A DNA stretch of 64,000 nucleotides from the NCBI RefSeq assembly GCF_001522545.3, contig NC_031768.1, positions 88,224,431 through 88,288,430 on the forward strand. Direction: 5' to 3'. The position numbers and the translations under genes were made by a program. The notes below the pieces were generated by a model. That model searched no databases. It was not told the origin of the DNA and was given only the letters and a program-made list of their open reading frames with translations. How positions within the stretch are numbered: position 1 is the first letter of the stretch; the number at the start of each line of letters is the position of its first letter. Positions 9,482 to 23,330 of the stretch are shown piece after piece. The DNA is from Parus major. Taxonomy: Eukaryota > Chordata > Aves > Passeriformes > Paridae.

Positions 9482-12400
9482 GCCCCGAGCTGTCCCTCGC
9501 TCACCTTTAACAGCACAGCAGAGCATCAGCTCACACCCAGGGCCCCAGGCCATTGCAGCTGTACAAAGAGTAACATTTTGAAGGTGTTGGTGGTCAGTCA
9601 CCCTCCTTTAATGAGACAACATCCACACCAACTCTTTATGCTGTGGTTGGCTGAATTTTTTCCCAGGTACACACTAAGATGTGATCTTCCTTGCCTCTTT
9701 GAGCACAAATGCTCCTAACTCTTCCCTGATATCTCTGTCATAAGGGGACTTCAACCAGGATTTGTCATTATTTCACTTGTGGTCTGAGTTTGATATAATT
9801 TAATAATAAATTTGAAAGAACCGTCAATGGTATTTGAGTAGGAAATCAAATCTCAGTACAAGGGAAATCTTAAATTAAAAATGAAGAAATAATAAAAGTA
9901 GAGTTTTGTGAAATAGAACAGAGGTCTTGAGGGTTTTTGGTTTTTTTTAGTGCACAATGAATTACAGATGAGATATCATTTAAAAAGGAATATTTTGTGA
10001 AAAAAAAACCTGAAAAAAATTCCTGAACTATGTTTCCTCTTTGTCCAAGATATTGTGAAAAACCCCCTTTATTCTTGTATGTCTTAACAATAAACAAGTG
10101 AATAGAAAGCAATAATTTCTCATTTGTGAGGGCAGAGGAATCTGAAGCTGGAGGCCTAGTTTGCAGAGTTTGTAGAGCAATTAAACATAGCAGGATTCCC
10201 AATTCAAATTGTTGGCTCAAAAAGCATCCTGATTTAATAAGGAAAAAACAGGAATAAGTCAGTGATTGAGTTCCTTGGACAAGGGATTTTCCAAACTGGA
10301 GATCTAGCATTTGCATTTTCATCAATTGCATTTCGACTACCCTGAAACAGATAAAAACAGTTATTTTTTTAAATGAGGACATGACTTTCAAAAGTTATTA
10401 GAAAATATTTGTTTGTTTGTTTTTCTTCACAAGAATCTTTAGATACTTATTTGGGACTAAATTCAACAAGCAACTCAGAACTCTAGCCCATCCATTTGCT
10501 GCATTTGAACAGAAGCATAACAGTGACGATGACTTATACTTCTATATTCCCCGTTTTTAGCAAATGTAGTTCTCCCTCTCTTTTGTGTTTCTGTTCTAAG
10601 ATTTTTTTTAAGAACTGAGGATTTGTTTTTTCAGTGAAGGTATTTCTGCTACTCTTACCAACTCAGAAAAAGTGACTGTTTAATACTGGACAGAGTTTGA
10701 ATCCCATTTTACTTGCTATACACTTTCTCCACATCATGTGCATGTATAAGTCTCTCCCTCTCTAGACAGATCTATAATATGTGCATGTATATGTTATGTA
10801 TAATTAAAATTATTGTTTTATACATATGTATTCCATATAATACTAATATTTTTGATATGTTTTTTGTATAGGAATGTAGTATAATCTTTTTCTAGGGACA
10901 CAAAACCACTGTATTTAAACATTTAACATATCATAGGTATTTTAGAAATACCATTCTTCTCCATTCCCTTTTTGCACTTACTTTTTATTATTTATGGCAG
11001 TGAGTGTTAGATACTTTTGTTAGTGTTACATTTGATGGCTAAAAATAACAGAACTGTGCTTTGCAAGAGAGGTTTCATGCATTTAGTTGTGAAAGCTACT
11101 TTCATTTTACAATGGAATTTTCACACGTTTTTGTATAGAGCAGCAAAAAAAGGGCTCTCTTTTTAACGGGAGAAACATTGTTTTACATATAGATTTGTCC
11201 AATTAGGTTTGCAGCAAGTAGGTAACATCTGGGACTTGAAGGCAGAGCTGCCTGCTGTCTTGGTGCGAATCACTCAACAGGAGCATTCCCCTTTTTTCAG
11301 CAGATATATTTGTGGCAGCATGGGTTTCCCTCCAGGCAAAAGTGGATGTGAAATCTTCTTTTAAAGGGCAATTCAAAAAATTCCCTGTGTTAACCAGAAG
11401 TGCAAAAAAATCTTTTAATGAGAGACAGATTGCAAGCGTTTGCCTAAGATTATCGTTCTGCTAAACTGAAGCAGAGCAGCCGAAATTCCTGCATCATTTA
11501 CATCCCGTGAGCCAGGCAAGGGCAAAAGCTGGAGGGAAAATATCTGATAATGTGCAAGCAAACAGCTGTGAGGAAGAAAAAGCTGCACTTTCAGTCACTG
11601 AACCTCTTGGCAGAAGAAAACATTAGTGTAGTCAATGCCAAACGAAGCAAGCCCTGGTCTGTGCCATGCCATGAATTCTTAAAGGGACACCCTCTCCTTA
11701 GATGTTAAAAAAAAAAAGATCAGTTCTGATGTCCTCCAGTTTCTTCTCATTTTAAATACTCTGTCTGGCACTTAAAAGTGTATAAAACTTTAATTTCTGT
11801 TCACGGGGTTTTTCCCTTTTTTATGTTTGTAAAGGTGGTTTCTGTTAGCCCGTTTCCTCCTTGCTATCTCAGGCCCTGATCCTGCCAAAATGTATTCATG
11901 TCCTTTATTGCAGTGGGTCTCCCATCCAAATCCCTCCCAGCAGGAAAGGTGAGCTCACATTTATGTGTTTGTAGGAGCAGCGCCTAATTGTAGTGGAAAT
12001 GGAAACTGCACACAGTTTTGTCTGTGGCACAAAATAAACAATAGAGACTGTGGAATAAAGTACATTTCTTTAATATTTCAATTATAGATGTGCTAGATGT
12101 GATGTGTAACTTAAGTAAGGGACAGTTCCTTCAGGGAGGAATGTAATATTTCATCTTATAAGTGTATCGTTTTAAGCAGAAATATCTATTAAAATAGTAT
12201 ATATTGAAATTATTTCAGTTGTGAGGTGAAGAACCAGGTTCTTTATTCTCATCCTGTATTTTCATTTCAATGTATAACTGTCAAGTCCTTTTGTTGCTTG
12301 CCATGGAACTCCAGTGGGACTTTGATTTTATTTCCCTCATGCATGATCTTGTTTTGCACATTTAGCAGTTCTGATGTTGGAACTTTAGGTAAGTCCATTC

Positions 12401-14044
12401 AGAAATTGCAATATTTATTAAACGACCTTGTATGGTGTCAACAGAATACAGAATGTTGAACAAATTAAATTGTGACCCCTTATATGCCCTTATTCAGAAA
12501 AATAATCTCACTGAGGTCAGAGGGAGCTGCAAAATACATCAGATGTAATTTAGGCATTTACTTGAACCTAAGAGCCTGAACTGCATTTGAAAATGCATGG
12601 AGGAGGTAAAAAAAAAATAAAAATCACACTTAAATTATTTACTTGCCTTCAAAGGTACATCAAGTTTTAAAGTATGGTATTGGCATGCATGACCATCACT
12701 GAAACATCTAGCCTAGCCACAGGCTCACAGATCTCACAGGTTACCTCTACCTTGTGCTAGAGGTGCTGAGATAGACTGCAAACCTGCTGTCGTCTTACAG
12801 AGCTTGGTAAAGTCACTGCACAAACTTCTGCTAGACCCAGCATGAAGAATGGGAATGATAGAGCACTGAGCTGTTAGGTGAGAAATTATGTTTCTTTTTT
12901 TCCTTTTTTTTCTGGCTAACAACCTGTGGTAAAAGTTGGGCAAAGATGTTTTACTCAGTTTTTGGACTTGAGTTGCAGGAAAGATATGCAGAAGAGAGGT
13001 AATCTTTATTTCTCCTCTGTCTTCTTGCACACCGGTGCAGCTGTCTTACTGAAAGTTGTTTGCAGAGCACAGGTGAGATGGCATTATTTAGATCTTGTAA
13101 AATAAAATATGAACAAGCACATACCAGCACCTCAGGAAGATTTTATGACCATTTTCCACCCCAAAAGTCTAGTTTTGCTCTTCCTCTGGGCCCTGAACTC
13201 CTGAAGACTTTTAAAGGGCATTTCTGTGAAAGAAACAAGTCTCTTGCAAGCAGCTGGGCAGAGGATTTGCATCATGTTCTGATGTCACCAGAAATGTTAG
13301 TTCTTCCTGCCCCTACCCCAATGACTATCCCGTTGTTTACCAACATTTTCAGCTCCCCATACATTTCCCTGGATATCTCACAGCGTCCCAGGTGCAGGTG
13401 GATGTTTTCTCCATCTGGCTCCTGTCTGAGGGTGCTCTCCTGGGCTGAGCACTCAGAGCAAGCAGTCAAGAGAGCCTCTTCAGTGAAGGTGCTAATTTGT
13501 TTTTGTTTTTCACAAAATGTGTAGAATTGTAATTGGTTTGACACAACTATCCTTCTGTAAAAGTTGTTAGAAGCTGACCAGTGAGTCAGTTTGGATCAGT
13601 GGGAAAAAATATTAAGGGGAAAGGAAAATTTACCCACTGACAGCCTTCTGTGAGCATAAATTCCTAAGAAATACAGCTAAAATATTTGATATGTAAGACA
13701 GGCAATCTGTCCATTTGTTTTACAACCCAGTGTTCAAAAGAGATGCTTTAGGCTAGAGTTATTTTATTTGCTTATGAAAAGATGATGAAAAAATAATTTT
13801 CCATGCTTTCACACATTTTTTGTCATTTGTATAGCTTCATTCTTCAACTTTCAGAGCTGAGTGCCAGTTCAGGAAACAAACCCATAAAAAACAAACTGCA
13901 TAAAGCTTATGCACATGCTGTTAAGAGATGTTGATTCTCTGTGCCCCTTTATTCCTGACATAGGTCTTTTAAATAACATTTCTCTCCTTTCCCAAAATAC
14001 ATAAAAAGAGGTAGCTAACAAAACTTTTTATATTGCCATTAACA

Positions 14045-14045
<1 letters not shown>
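9482..14045 (+). other. TBX15: TBX15 intron 1, segment 3
   Basis: No gene or transposon was recognised. The sequence is AT-rich. A better-than-background candidate regulatory block lies at 11390-11570 and is listed separately. The open frames 9870-10391 (minus) and 13060-13524 (plus) show no domain, no compositional change and no splice or polyadenylation context. Confidence 0.6.
11390..11570. promoter_or_regulatory. Candidate conserved regulatory block
   Basis: This is a complex, non-repetitive stretch with balanced composition and several CpGs, in contrast to its AT-rich surroundings. It includes TAAGATTATCGTTCTGC (a GATTA-type homeodomain core) near 11444, a TCTGATAATG core near 11542, and a CAGCTG E-box near 11562. 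Its texture resembles ultraconserved-type enhancers near T-box genes. This is inference from composition and motifs only. Confidence 0.2.

Positions 14046-14080
<35 letters not shown>
14046..14080. repeat. (TA)n dinucleotide microsatellite
   Basis: About 17 uninterrupted TA dinucleotides form a simple sequence repeat in intron 1. Confidence 0.95.
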
Positions 14081-14082
<2 letters not shown>

Positions 14083-17000
14083 ATCATAGTATAAACAGAA
14101 CATCAAACCTCAAAAGTGCTGGTTTAGAGACTGCAGAATCACAGAGACATCCATAGGGTGGTTTGTAGTTTTTGGCACCTTGGTTTAAAGGATGTTGCAC
14201 TTCGTTTTTCCAGGGGATTTGAGTTGCTGCACATTCAACTCACATATTGTAACATTATTTTTATTTTGACTATGGCAAACTACCCATGAGCATTTCATTG
14301 CTGTGCCTCAGCTACTGCCCCTTTTCTTGGGCTCTTTTGGAAGGCCTGATGACTCAGAATGAAATGTTACCCCTTATTTGGTAACATTTTAAAATGAAAA
14401 TTAATACACAATTAACCTTTGAATATTTTTTTTTCAGTGGTTTGACATAAATAGTTACACTCTCTGAATAAAGATTTTCCTGTCAGGGAACCCAGATTAA
14501 TAACCCATTTACCACATAAGACTAATTAAAACCCCATATTAAGAGTTCAGTATCGTTGGTTGGCTCTCGTGTGGAACACTGGATATGAATTTCATCAGAA
14601 TATTTATAGATACAACATTCCTCCTTTGTATCACCATCTGCTCACCACCTCTGATTCTCTAGCTGAGCTTCAGGGTCTGTACCAATGTCAGCGGAAGCTT
14701 TAAAATCTGCCATTAAAATAGAAACAACAGCAGAGATCTGCTGTTAAAATAATAGCAACAACATCCCTCTGTGGGATGCTGGGGAACACACAACTATGGA
14801 CAGGCCTGATCCAGCATTCCTTTCCTGCCCTGGGAGCTCTTTTGGGGGGTAAAAATAAGAAAAGAAAGAATGCACAGGCTGAGCCCGTTTGTGTACAGAT
14901 AGATGGAAATGTGGAACTACTTTCTCCCATTGTCCTTCTAGCTGAACACTGGGGAGAGATTGGAACAATGCATGGAAATGCCATGGAGGGAATGTAAAGA
15001 AATGCTCAGCAGATGAATTCAATAGAAACAGAGCTAAAACCACTGATAAAGTTAATTTATACATTTTCCAAATGACTCTCCATGTAACTGTGACTAGGCC
15101 AGCTTCTATGCATATTACAGTTAATGGCAGCAGGATTACAATTGGTAGGAGCAGTGCTCACACTGGATTGTAGTGGGACTGAACTCAGGGGTCATGTATG
15201 AAACACTCTGGAAGCACACACAAGTAGATCTGTGAGCAGGAAAGCAGTATGTGAAAGTGCAAGTAGTGAATAAACATTGGCTTTGCTGTCTGGCAAATTT
15301 TTAGTTGATTGTAAGGGAAAAGCTCTGAGCAGCGTCATCTGGTTTGGTCCATTGGTTGTTCTTTTTTTCAAGGAGTCTAAGAGCCCATGGTATGGTTGAT
15401 ACATATTCCTTGGAGAGCATCTCAGAAGGCACACACGTTAAATGAATTCACATCATGTTCATCAGCACAACTTCTCAGCCCATCTTCATGTGTTACACTA
15501 GCAAACTTCAGACACAAGGCAATTTCTGACAAGAAAATAACATTGTGGTGGCTAGTATCAAAGAAAAAGATGACCACAGTGATCAGTAGTACATCTTGAG
15601 AGGCTTCATTTTTCATATTTTGATGATGCTTTGATAAAAAAAGTAGTCTGAAATGTAACATAATGAGCTTTTTCTAACAGAGGGAAACTAAGGGCTTTAA
15701 AAATTACCTTTTTCAAGAGAAGAATAATTTAGGACTAACGAATAAAGCTAGCCATAACAAAAACATAAAAAAGATCAAATCCTCAAGACAGAAAGTACCT
15801 TTGGATGATTTGTTATCCAGAAAAAAACTATATGAGTACCATTTGAAATGGATATTAACAGTGTAAAATCAGTGGGGTGCTTTAGGTTCCTGGAGCAGGA
15901 TAGGACAAAAAGTGAATCTCAAACAGTGCAACAAAACCTGTGAATTCTCATCCTTCACTAAACAAAATTACTGTAGTTAATTAACATATAGAAATAAGTT
16001 AGCTGATTTTGATGCAATTACCTGCTGAACATCTAGGCAGAAAAATAGTTCTGTGTTTTGTGGTGCAACCACTGAGAAGTGCATCACTCACTGGTGGAAG
16101 AATGAGGAGGACTGTGACTGTTAATAAGTATCAGCAGGATTTCAATAAGGTGACTGTGCTGAATATATTAGTGCTAATTGATGACTTATCAGAACAGCAA
16201 TATTGTTAGAAGTAAAGTGTTTGATCTCTAAAATACTCAAGATCCTGGTCAGCTATTGCAGGGTACAAATAGACACTTGCAGTTTCATGGCACAGGAAAA
16301 ATACACGCAGAATTAATTAACGAAGACTAACACAAAATGGCAGCACGATAAACAATCAATTAATGCTTCAATTCAACAGTGGTGAAGTGCAGCAGGAATA
16401 CAACCTTTGCACACAAATTCATTTCCTTTTATACTGTGTATGGTTTTTTGTCTTGCTTCCCTTGTGGATTCAGAGAGTGCTGCTGGTTAAGGGGATCAGA
16501 GGGAGGTGTAAACTGCCTGTGTCTCTGCTCTCGGGGGGGAAAAGGCTGCTGCATTTTGTTTTAATCTAAACTGTGTGAGTCTGTCGGCAAGGCTGCATGG
16601 AAATGAACAGGAGACCAAAACAGGAGGGCAAAATAAGAGATCTCCACGAGATAAGGGAACCCAATTTATTATTTTTAATGACAGGCATATGGAAGAGACG
16701 CATATACCACAGTAGTAACAAGAAACAGCTTACCATTTAATAACGGGAGAAGATAGCATTTATTTTTATGGCAGGTCAGGAGCCCAATCCACAAAACAGA
16801 TGAAGCTTTGCTTTCATGAGCTCAGCAGGCCAAACCTGTACCATGCAAGCCATGACTGTAGTTGGACTGGCCTTTGAAGTTAGTTGTATCTGCCTTTGCA
16901 GTATCAAGCACATGAAGCCCTCGAACATTACAGGAAGAAACCCTTAAAAATTACTGTAAAGGGGAAGTAGCATAAAGGGAAAAAAAGAGTCAAAATCCAC

Positions 17001-19433
17001 ATTCTTGTGGGTATAAATCAGTTCCAGTGGCCTGACTGAATTTTCCCTTGTTGATACTATGTGAGGCTGACCCAGCAAGACAGAAGTACGAATACAGTAG
17101 CCAACTGGGCAGAATTCCAGTGAGATAAGATTTATCTGTGTAATCTGAGATAAAATAATTGTATTTTTGTTCTTAAAGATAAGAACTGTGAAGTGCAAAC
17201 CATACAGAGGTCAGGCTGGTCTGCACCTTTGCCGTGTGCCAGTGACTACCTGTCAGTAATCTACGAGAGTTTGAGGCATGGGCTCAAGGCTTGAATTTGA
17301 TCTCACACATCTATAGCCTTTTACTTCCTTGGTCTTTTAAGACACTGTAAGATTTCTCCTGGTCACTCTGGGTTTTGCAGAGAAGCAAACTGAGATGAAA
17401 AGCATAGAGGAAAGTCTCTGGCTAGAGACACCTCTCCTGTCAGAGATGTATCTGCCTGAGTAGGAAGAAATAACAGTTTATTTGGGTACATCAACCCTGC
17501 TCCTTCTTGCTTATTCCTGGCTGCTTCCAGCTACTTTCCATTCTGTTGATTTTTTACTATCTTTTCTCCAAGTATCCAGCTTCTCCCTTTTGTTCCAGAA
17601 TCCTGTTTCTTGCTTTTCCATAGAAAACTCACCATGCTCATTTTCTTAGTCTATCTTGTCTACAGGAATATTACTGCTGATAATTCTCCCCAGATGTTGT
17701 CTGGCACATGATCATGAGTCCAGGCACTTCCTAAGCTTACCTTACATTAAATAAAAAAACCCAAAAAAACCCAAACCAAACCAAAACCCCAAACCAAAAC
17801 AAAAAATGATTTTCTGTTTAGATAACTAAAAAAACCCAGTCCAAACAAAATTAGAACATGCAGAAATTGAAAAACAAGATATTCAAGATTCACAAGAGCA
17901 TTAACATGATATATTTCACTTAATGGAAGTATTATGCCTGTTAACAAATTTAAAGAAAAAAATGTGTGAATAGTGTATGTGTAATACGTAAATAATCAAT
18001 ATTACTGATAAAAAATATAATGGCTAGGAATTTGGGCTTAGTCCCTGCTAAATTTCTGCCTTCTGTGTGAGTAAAGAATATAAGTTGGATTTAAAGACAC
18101 TTTTTCATCTCGTGAGTTATTTCTAGAAATGTGGACTGATGGGCTTGTCCATCTGGTGTCGCAAAATCACCAAGCTTTAAGGAGGACAGGAGAGGGTGGT
18201 TCAAGGGTGAGACTTGGTATCTTCCAGGTTTCATTCTTCCACACACAGGGACTCACAGCAAGAGGGACATCCTCTCTTCCTTCTGCCCCAGGTGAACTGC
18301 ACGAGAGGGGCAGGAAGTGGGCAGCCCAGCATATCCAAGGGGATGGATGCTACAAGGACCAGGACTATGGTCAAGTCCATTCAGAGCATTTCTGTCATCC
18401 CAGGTCCCTGGTGCTACCAGGATGGCAGGAAAACAGCTTGCATCTCAGGAGTTTCTCCAGGTGGCAAAGTCACCACACAGAATATGCACTGAATTGCTAC
18501 AGAGGCAGATATGTAGGTAGAGATATTATTTTACTAAAGCTGGTTTTGACCAAATCACACCCAGAAGATGAGTAGCATATGTGTTCTCTCTCTCATTCCC
18601 TATGCTGAGGTATCTATTTCTCTTTAAAATTACACGTGTTCTAGAATAATTTTCCTTAAGTTCATCCACATCAGTTGCTTCAAAGTGCAAAAAGGTCAGA
18701 TGAGAGCTTGTATTGATTGCTATTGCTGATAGAAGAGAGGACTTCTTGATTTATTATCACCAATTTTTAAATAGAATTTGATATCCACCTCCAAAAGGGC
18801 TCATCTAAATGGATGACAGCTGTCATAATACAAAGAGAAATATTCATTAGCTTGATTGAAGAATTCTTTTTTTCTAATCCAGATGGTAAAGAGAGAAAGA
18901 TGAAGGGAAAAGGGTATTTTTCTATTTACTCAGGGAAGGCCAAGTAAAGAAATGTCTTTAATTTTATTTTTTTTCCTTTCTTAATCCTTTTCTTATGCAG
19001 TACTCATCTCAGAAATTTTCTCACACCATTCTCATTCTGTATTAGTCTACAAATATGGCTTTGTCCTCAAGTATAAAGCATCCTTCAGCTGAGTTTCTTA
19101 TTTCAGCTGAGCTCTGTAACAATGCGCTACCCTTTCAGCCCAGTAAGATTTCCCATTGTGGGAGGCCTTAATATTATGGAACTGTTTGTTTTTGGCTCTG
19201 TCTATTGCCAGATGAAATTAATGACAACAGCTTTTCAAGTCTCTAAAGTGCTGTCTGGTACACACACAAGTATATGGTGAAACAGGAAAAAAATGTGAGT
19301 GAGTATATTCTTTTTCACAATTTTTTTTTTTAGCCCATTTGAGAAATCTCTGTTCTTACTTCATTTCTAAAGATTTCTGAGGGTTTGAGACACACAAGTA
19401 TTTAATTGAATCTTTAATCCACAGTAGTTTCTG

Positions 19434-19436
<3 letters not shown>
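14081..19436 (+). other. TBX15: TBX15 intron 1, segment 4
   Basis: No gene was recognised. An interrupted 20-bp inverted repeat is at 14726-14745. An A/C-rich low-complexity tract of AAACC/AAAACC units is at 17755-17807. Between 18129 and 18575 three overlapping plus-strand frames are open, up to 148 codons, but none resembles a protein family and no splice context supports them. Confidence 0.6.
17755..17807. repeat. A/C-rich low-complexity tract
   Basis: This is an imperfect run of AAACC, AAAACC and AAAAAACCC units with no G on the + strand. Similar A/C-rich tracts recur at 1048-1100 and 44690-44760. Confidence 0.75.

Positions 19437-19464
<28 letters not shown>
19437..19464. repeat. poly(T) tract, 28 nt
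   Basis: This is an uninterrupted run of 28 T. It could be the reverse-strand poly(A) tail of a retroposed sequence extending to higher coordinates, but no target-site duplication was found. It may equally be plain homopolymer. Confidence 0.9.
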
Positions 19465-19468
<4 letters not shown>

Positions 19469-22400
19469 GCAGAAATCTAACACCTTTTTTCTTACTTAAC
19501 AATTTCTAGTGTGGAAGCTGAGCAGTATGAGGCATCCTGTGCTCAGTGTTTCCCAGAGACTTATTGCAATAGACTCTGATTCCTCACTTGCTCAATTTTG
19601 AGAGTTCTCCATCATTTCTCATGGCCAAAACGAACAGCTGTCAGCTGGGCCTCATCCACTGTCTTCCCCTTGAAGATATTCAATCCAATTCAATTCAATT
19701 CAGTCCACAAACAGACAAGCTGTAGGACCTTTATAGAGCATAAGTGCCAGTCTTTGATATTCCTTCAAAATCATACTGTTTATGCAGTGACTATGAAGTC
19801 CTGCTGCTTAATTATTTCTACATCCAGAGACAAGGAATCCAACCCATACAATTTTCAAGATTTGAAATCTCCTGGGCTTTAAAATTTTGCTTGTTTTACT
19901 TCTCAAAGAGAAAATACCATTTTATTGAGCATGATCTTGATAAATAAATCTATTTACATCATATTACACCATATTACACCATATTTGGTCATAAACCCAT
20001 CTGTTCCTGCTGCCTTATTTACATTCAGAATTTCTGTGATAGTACTCACTTCCTCCTTTGAAGTGTATTATCCAAGAATTCTCAGTGTATACATATATAT
20101 ATATATTTATTTATTTTTATTTTGTGGTTCTGTGGGAAAGAAGCCTCTAAAGGAGGCTTTTTTGTTGGCTTTTGGAGATTTGAGCAATAAATAAAACCTT
20201 TTGGTCTCAAATCACCCAACATCTCTTCTCAGCATGTTGCCATATGTCCTTTGCTGTCCCTTTTGAAGAAACAGCCTCATTATCCTCTTTTTCAAAAGCC
20301 TGCCCACCATCCTTCCCTTACATAATGCTTTTGGTTATGTGTTTTTGGGTTGGTTCTGCTTAACAGACTTACAGGAAACCCATTTCTCCAATCCCTGTGG
20401 ATTTATGCATATTTTAACAAAACCTTTAGGTAACTTTCTGTTTATCTCAGACTGAAAGGGATTCAGCTGGCCTTTTCTTCACTGATTCTTGATCTTTTAA
20501 GATGGAAAGCTTTACCAGTACCTTTGCCATTTATCCTCACCTTTCAATGTTTCTTATCCCAGTGAGTTTATTGGGGATTTTTTAGATAACTCTGATAGGA
20601 GACACATCAGTGCCTGAATTTGCATCACATGACTGACAACAGTAACAGCATCCCCCAAGTTAAGACCTTACCATCTCTTGAGCATTACCAGCATCTAACA
20701 AGGTGATTAGCTTTAAATTACCTACTGATCTGCAAATTCTGATCACTATCCTCTACCAAGGGCTGGATTCATGAACTGAGTACAATTTTCTCTTCTGTCC
20801 TAAATTTTATTAAAAATGCTTAAGAGAAAGGGCAACTGATATGAAAGAAGCTTGTTCCTGTATGGAACAGTATGTACTCTTTCAAGTTACCATTTTAGAA
20901 GTCTTTGATCAGATTATATCTGAAATCTTCAAACACCAAGCTTTTAGGATGAAAAGGAGGTATTTGACTAATAAAACTGTCACCCCTTCTTCTGGTGGCC
21001 TGAGAAGCATTATAGTGTATATTCTCAAACTGCAGATCAAGAAGCTTCCATTGTTGGTCTGTTAAAGAGCTTCTTGTAATTTCAAGTTGCATTATTAATT
21101 TTTACTTTTTTTTAATTGCTTGTAAAACTTGTTGACCTAATCTGGTCAATCATTTAACAGTTACAGACATTTAAATTGGTTCTTCTGTTGGTTGGCTTTC
21201 CAGCTGTTTCTTTTCCAACAGTAAAACTTGCAAGATTTTATTCTAGTCCTCTTAGCTGATACTTTCATAAACAGTTCAGTACTGCCTATTGCAATAGCCA
21301 GTATCCCCTTTTATTAATAGAGGAGATGACAGAATTTCAGATAGCATTTCAGGTTTCATGATACCTTCACTTTACTTTCTTGCTATGTGCTTTATGCTGT
21401 ACCACTGCCCTAACATTCATTAACTTTAGCCATTCTGAATTTCTCCTGTCTTAAACAACTTATTGCTAGCCTTCTGGGTCTCCAAGGACTGCTGTGTCCT
21501 GTGCCCTTTGGAACACAAATGCAACTTCAAGTGACCAGAAATTCCTCATTAACAGAAGGTACTGACCACTACAGTGGGAGGCATTTGCATCAGAGAGGTG
21601 CTGGGAGAGCAGGGAAGGGAGAACATCATTGTCTGAAAATCTCTGTTGGCCTGGTCAGGGGTGTTAATTACTATCATCCCTGAGAGCCTACACAAAAAGC
21701 AGCTGTTTGCCTGCCAATCTGTGCGAGTCACTCAAATCAAAGGAAGGATAAGGTTTAAAACACTGCCTGGACCCAAGCAGCAGTGTTCAAGTTGGTTCTG
21801 TTCAAGACGGTGTCACGCATGTTGTGCACCCACTGCCAGGACAATGGTGTCCACCAGGAGTTTTATTTCTTACATATGGATGGGGCCTCACCATCCAGGG
21901 TAACTTGGCAGCACAGAAGTCTTTGGGTGTCCCCAAAGCTTGTGCTCTCTTTGAAAGTCAAGGCAAGGAAGGCACCCTGCCTCGCTGGAGAGATTTCTGC
22001 CGCCCAGACGGGGGAAGTGCTGCTTGTTATTAAGTCTCTTGAAACTGGGAGCAGTTGTGAAAGCATGTTTGAAAGCAGGATATGCTCTACAGTGATATCC
22101 AGGGCTCATAAGAGATTTTAAAGGGCTTTAAAGAGGAAATCAGACCTGATCAAGAGAGCTTGAAGACGGTAATTTAACAGGGGAACTCTGTATAGTCTGG
22201 GGGTGTTGCTTTCCTGTGTATTGATTTTTCTGTGATTCTGAACTTAAAAAATGCATTAGGATATTAAAACCAGAACTTCTGGAGTAACTTTGGTTGAAAT
22301 CATGAAGTGGGAGAATGTGGCACATTTGCCCCACAAAGCCCAGTATAAGCTTTTCCTTAAAAAGTCACATCAAAGCCATAAACATTGCAAGATGTAAAGC

Positions 22401-22774
22401 ATGACAAAAGGGCAAACAGAAATACCTCTCCCTGTTTTTTCCTTTTGAGCCCACAGAGGAGAATATAGGATAGGCTAGAACAGTTAACAATCCAGGATAC
22501 AAAAGGAAATAGCAAAGAAACCTAATTCAGGATCTAATGCAAACATTAGATTGCTCTCACAAGACTTTGCTGCAAATTTACTGTCATATCCAACTATTTG
22601 AGAGCTGTTTAGTGTGAAAGTGGGTGCAGATGGTACTCCTGATAGTACTTCTGTCAGCAGAGATCCTCTGGATTCCTGCCACTGGCAGGGAAAATGAAGG
22701 GAATTATGGAATCTGGCACTATGGAGTCCAGCCCATCTGCACTGGAGAAAGGGGAAGTTGATTTACTTCTCTCC
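19465..22774 (+). other. TBX15 intron 1, segment 5 (possible ancient LINE remnant on minus strand)
   Basis: There is no functional gene. On the minus strand near 19980-20065 one frame reads ILNVNKAAGTDG. The pattern KxxGxDG after an I..IL..N context is the first conserved motif of LINE reverse transcriptases. Frames around it are broken by stops, and neither the catalytic FADD-type motif nor a recognisable endonuclease was found. If real, it is a short, heavily decayed LINE fragment. Also present are a (CAATT)n patch near 19680 and a duplicated ATATTACACC unit near 19961-19985. The rest is unremarkable AT-rich intron. Confidence 0.35.
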
Positions 22775-22796
22775 TTTTTTTTTTTTTTTTTTTTTT
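22775..22796. repeat. poly(T) tract, 22 nt
   Basis: A run of about 22 T is followed directly by CAGC. It resembles a polypyrimidine tract plus AG splice acceptor, but no open, protein-like exon follows, so it is read as homopolymer. Confidence 0.85.
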
Positions 22797-23330
22797 CAGC
22801 TTTACTTCTGATTTAAATTGCCTCTGATTTTAAAGCTCAGAGAAGCTGAGTAGGATAAACTAACTGATTCTTCCTGTGATGTCTGCATCCTCTTTGTAGT
22901 GAAGCTTCGTGAATGCTTTTGGCTTCCTAGCTTTGATAACATTTTTTCCCAGTAGTGATTTATTTTTATAAATACAAATGTAAGTATTTATACTTTAAGG
23001 CTGCAGATATCTTTTCCCTACTAGCAGTAGGGATATGCTGTAAACCACAAGGAGCATAGACTGAATATCCTTCATAGATATTAATGCATATGGGTCCTAG
23101 TGGCCTTTGGAGGATTTTCTTCATGTTACACTGATTAGTTATAGTGTTTCACAGTTTTCTACCAATAAATAACAAGAGCAGCTTGTATTTTGCTTTACAA
23201 TGTAAAGTGGTATTCACTGTTCTTATATTTGTTATCATATGATAGGGAAAAGACACATATTGAGCTTCTATTTCTTTACTTAAATATTAAGAGGGTCACA
23301 CAGAAAAGGAGCTGTGAAACCCCCTTGAAG

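Noticed and set aside
22775..22800. Poly(T) followed by CAG as a splice acceptor for an unannotated exon
   Set aside because: The sequence after it is not protein-like and no donor with a matching frame follows.
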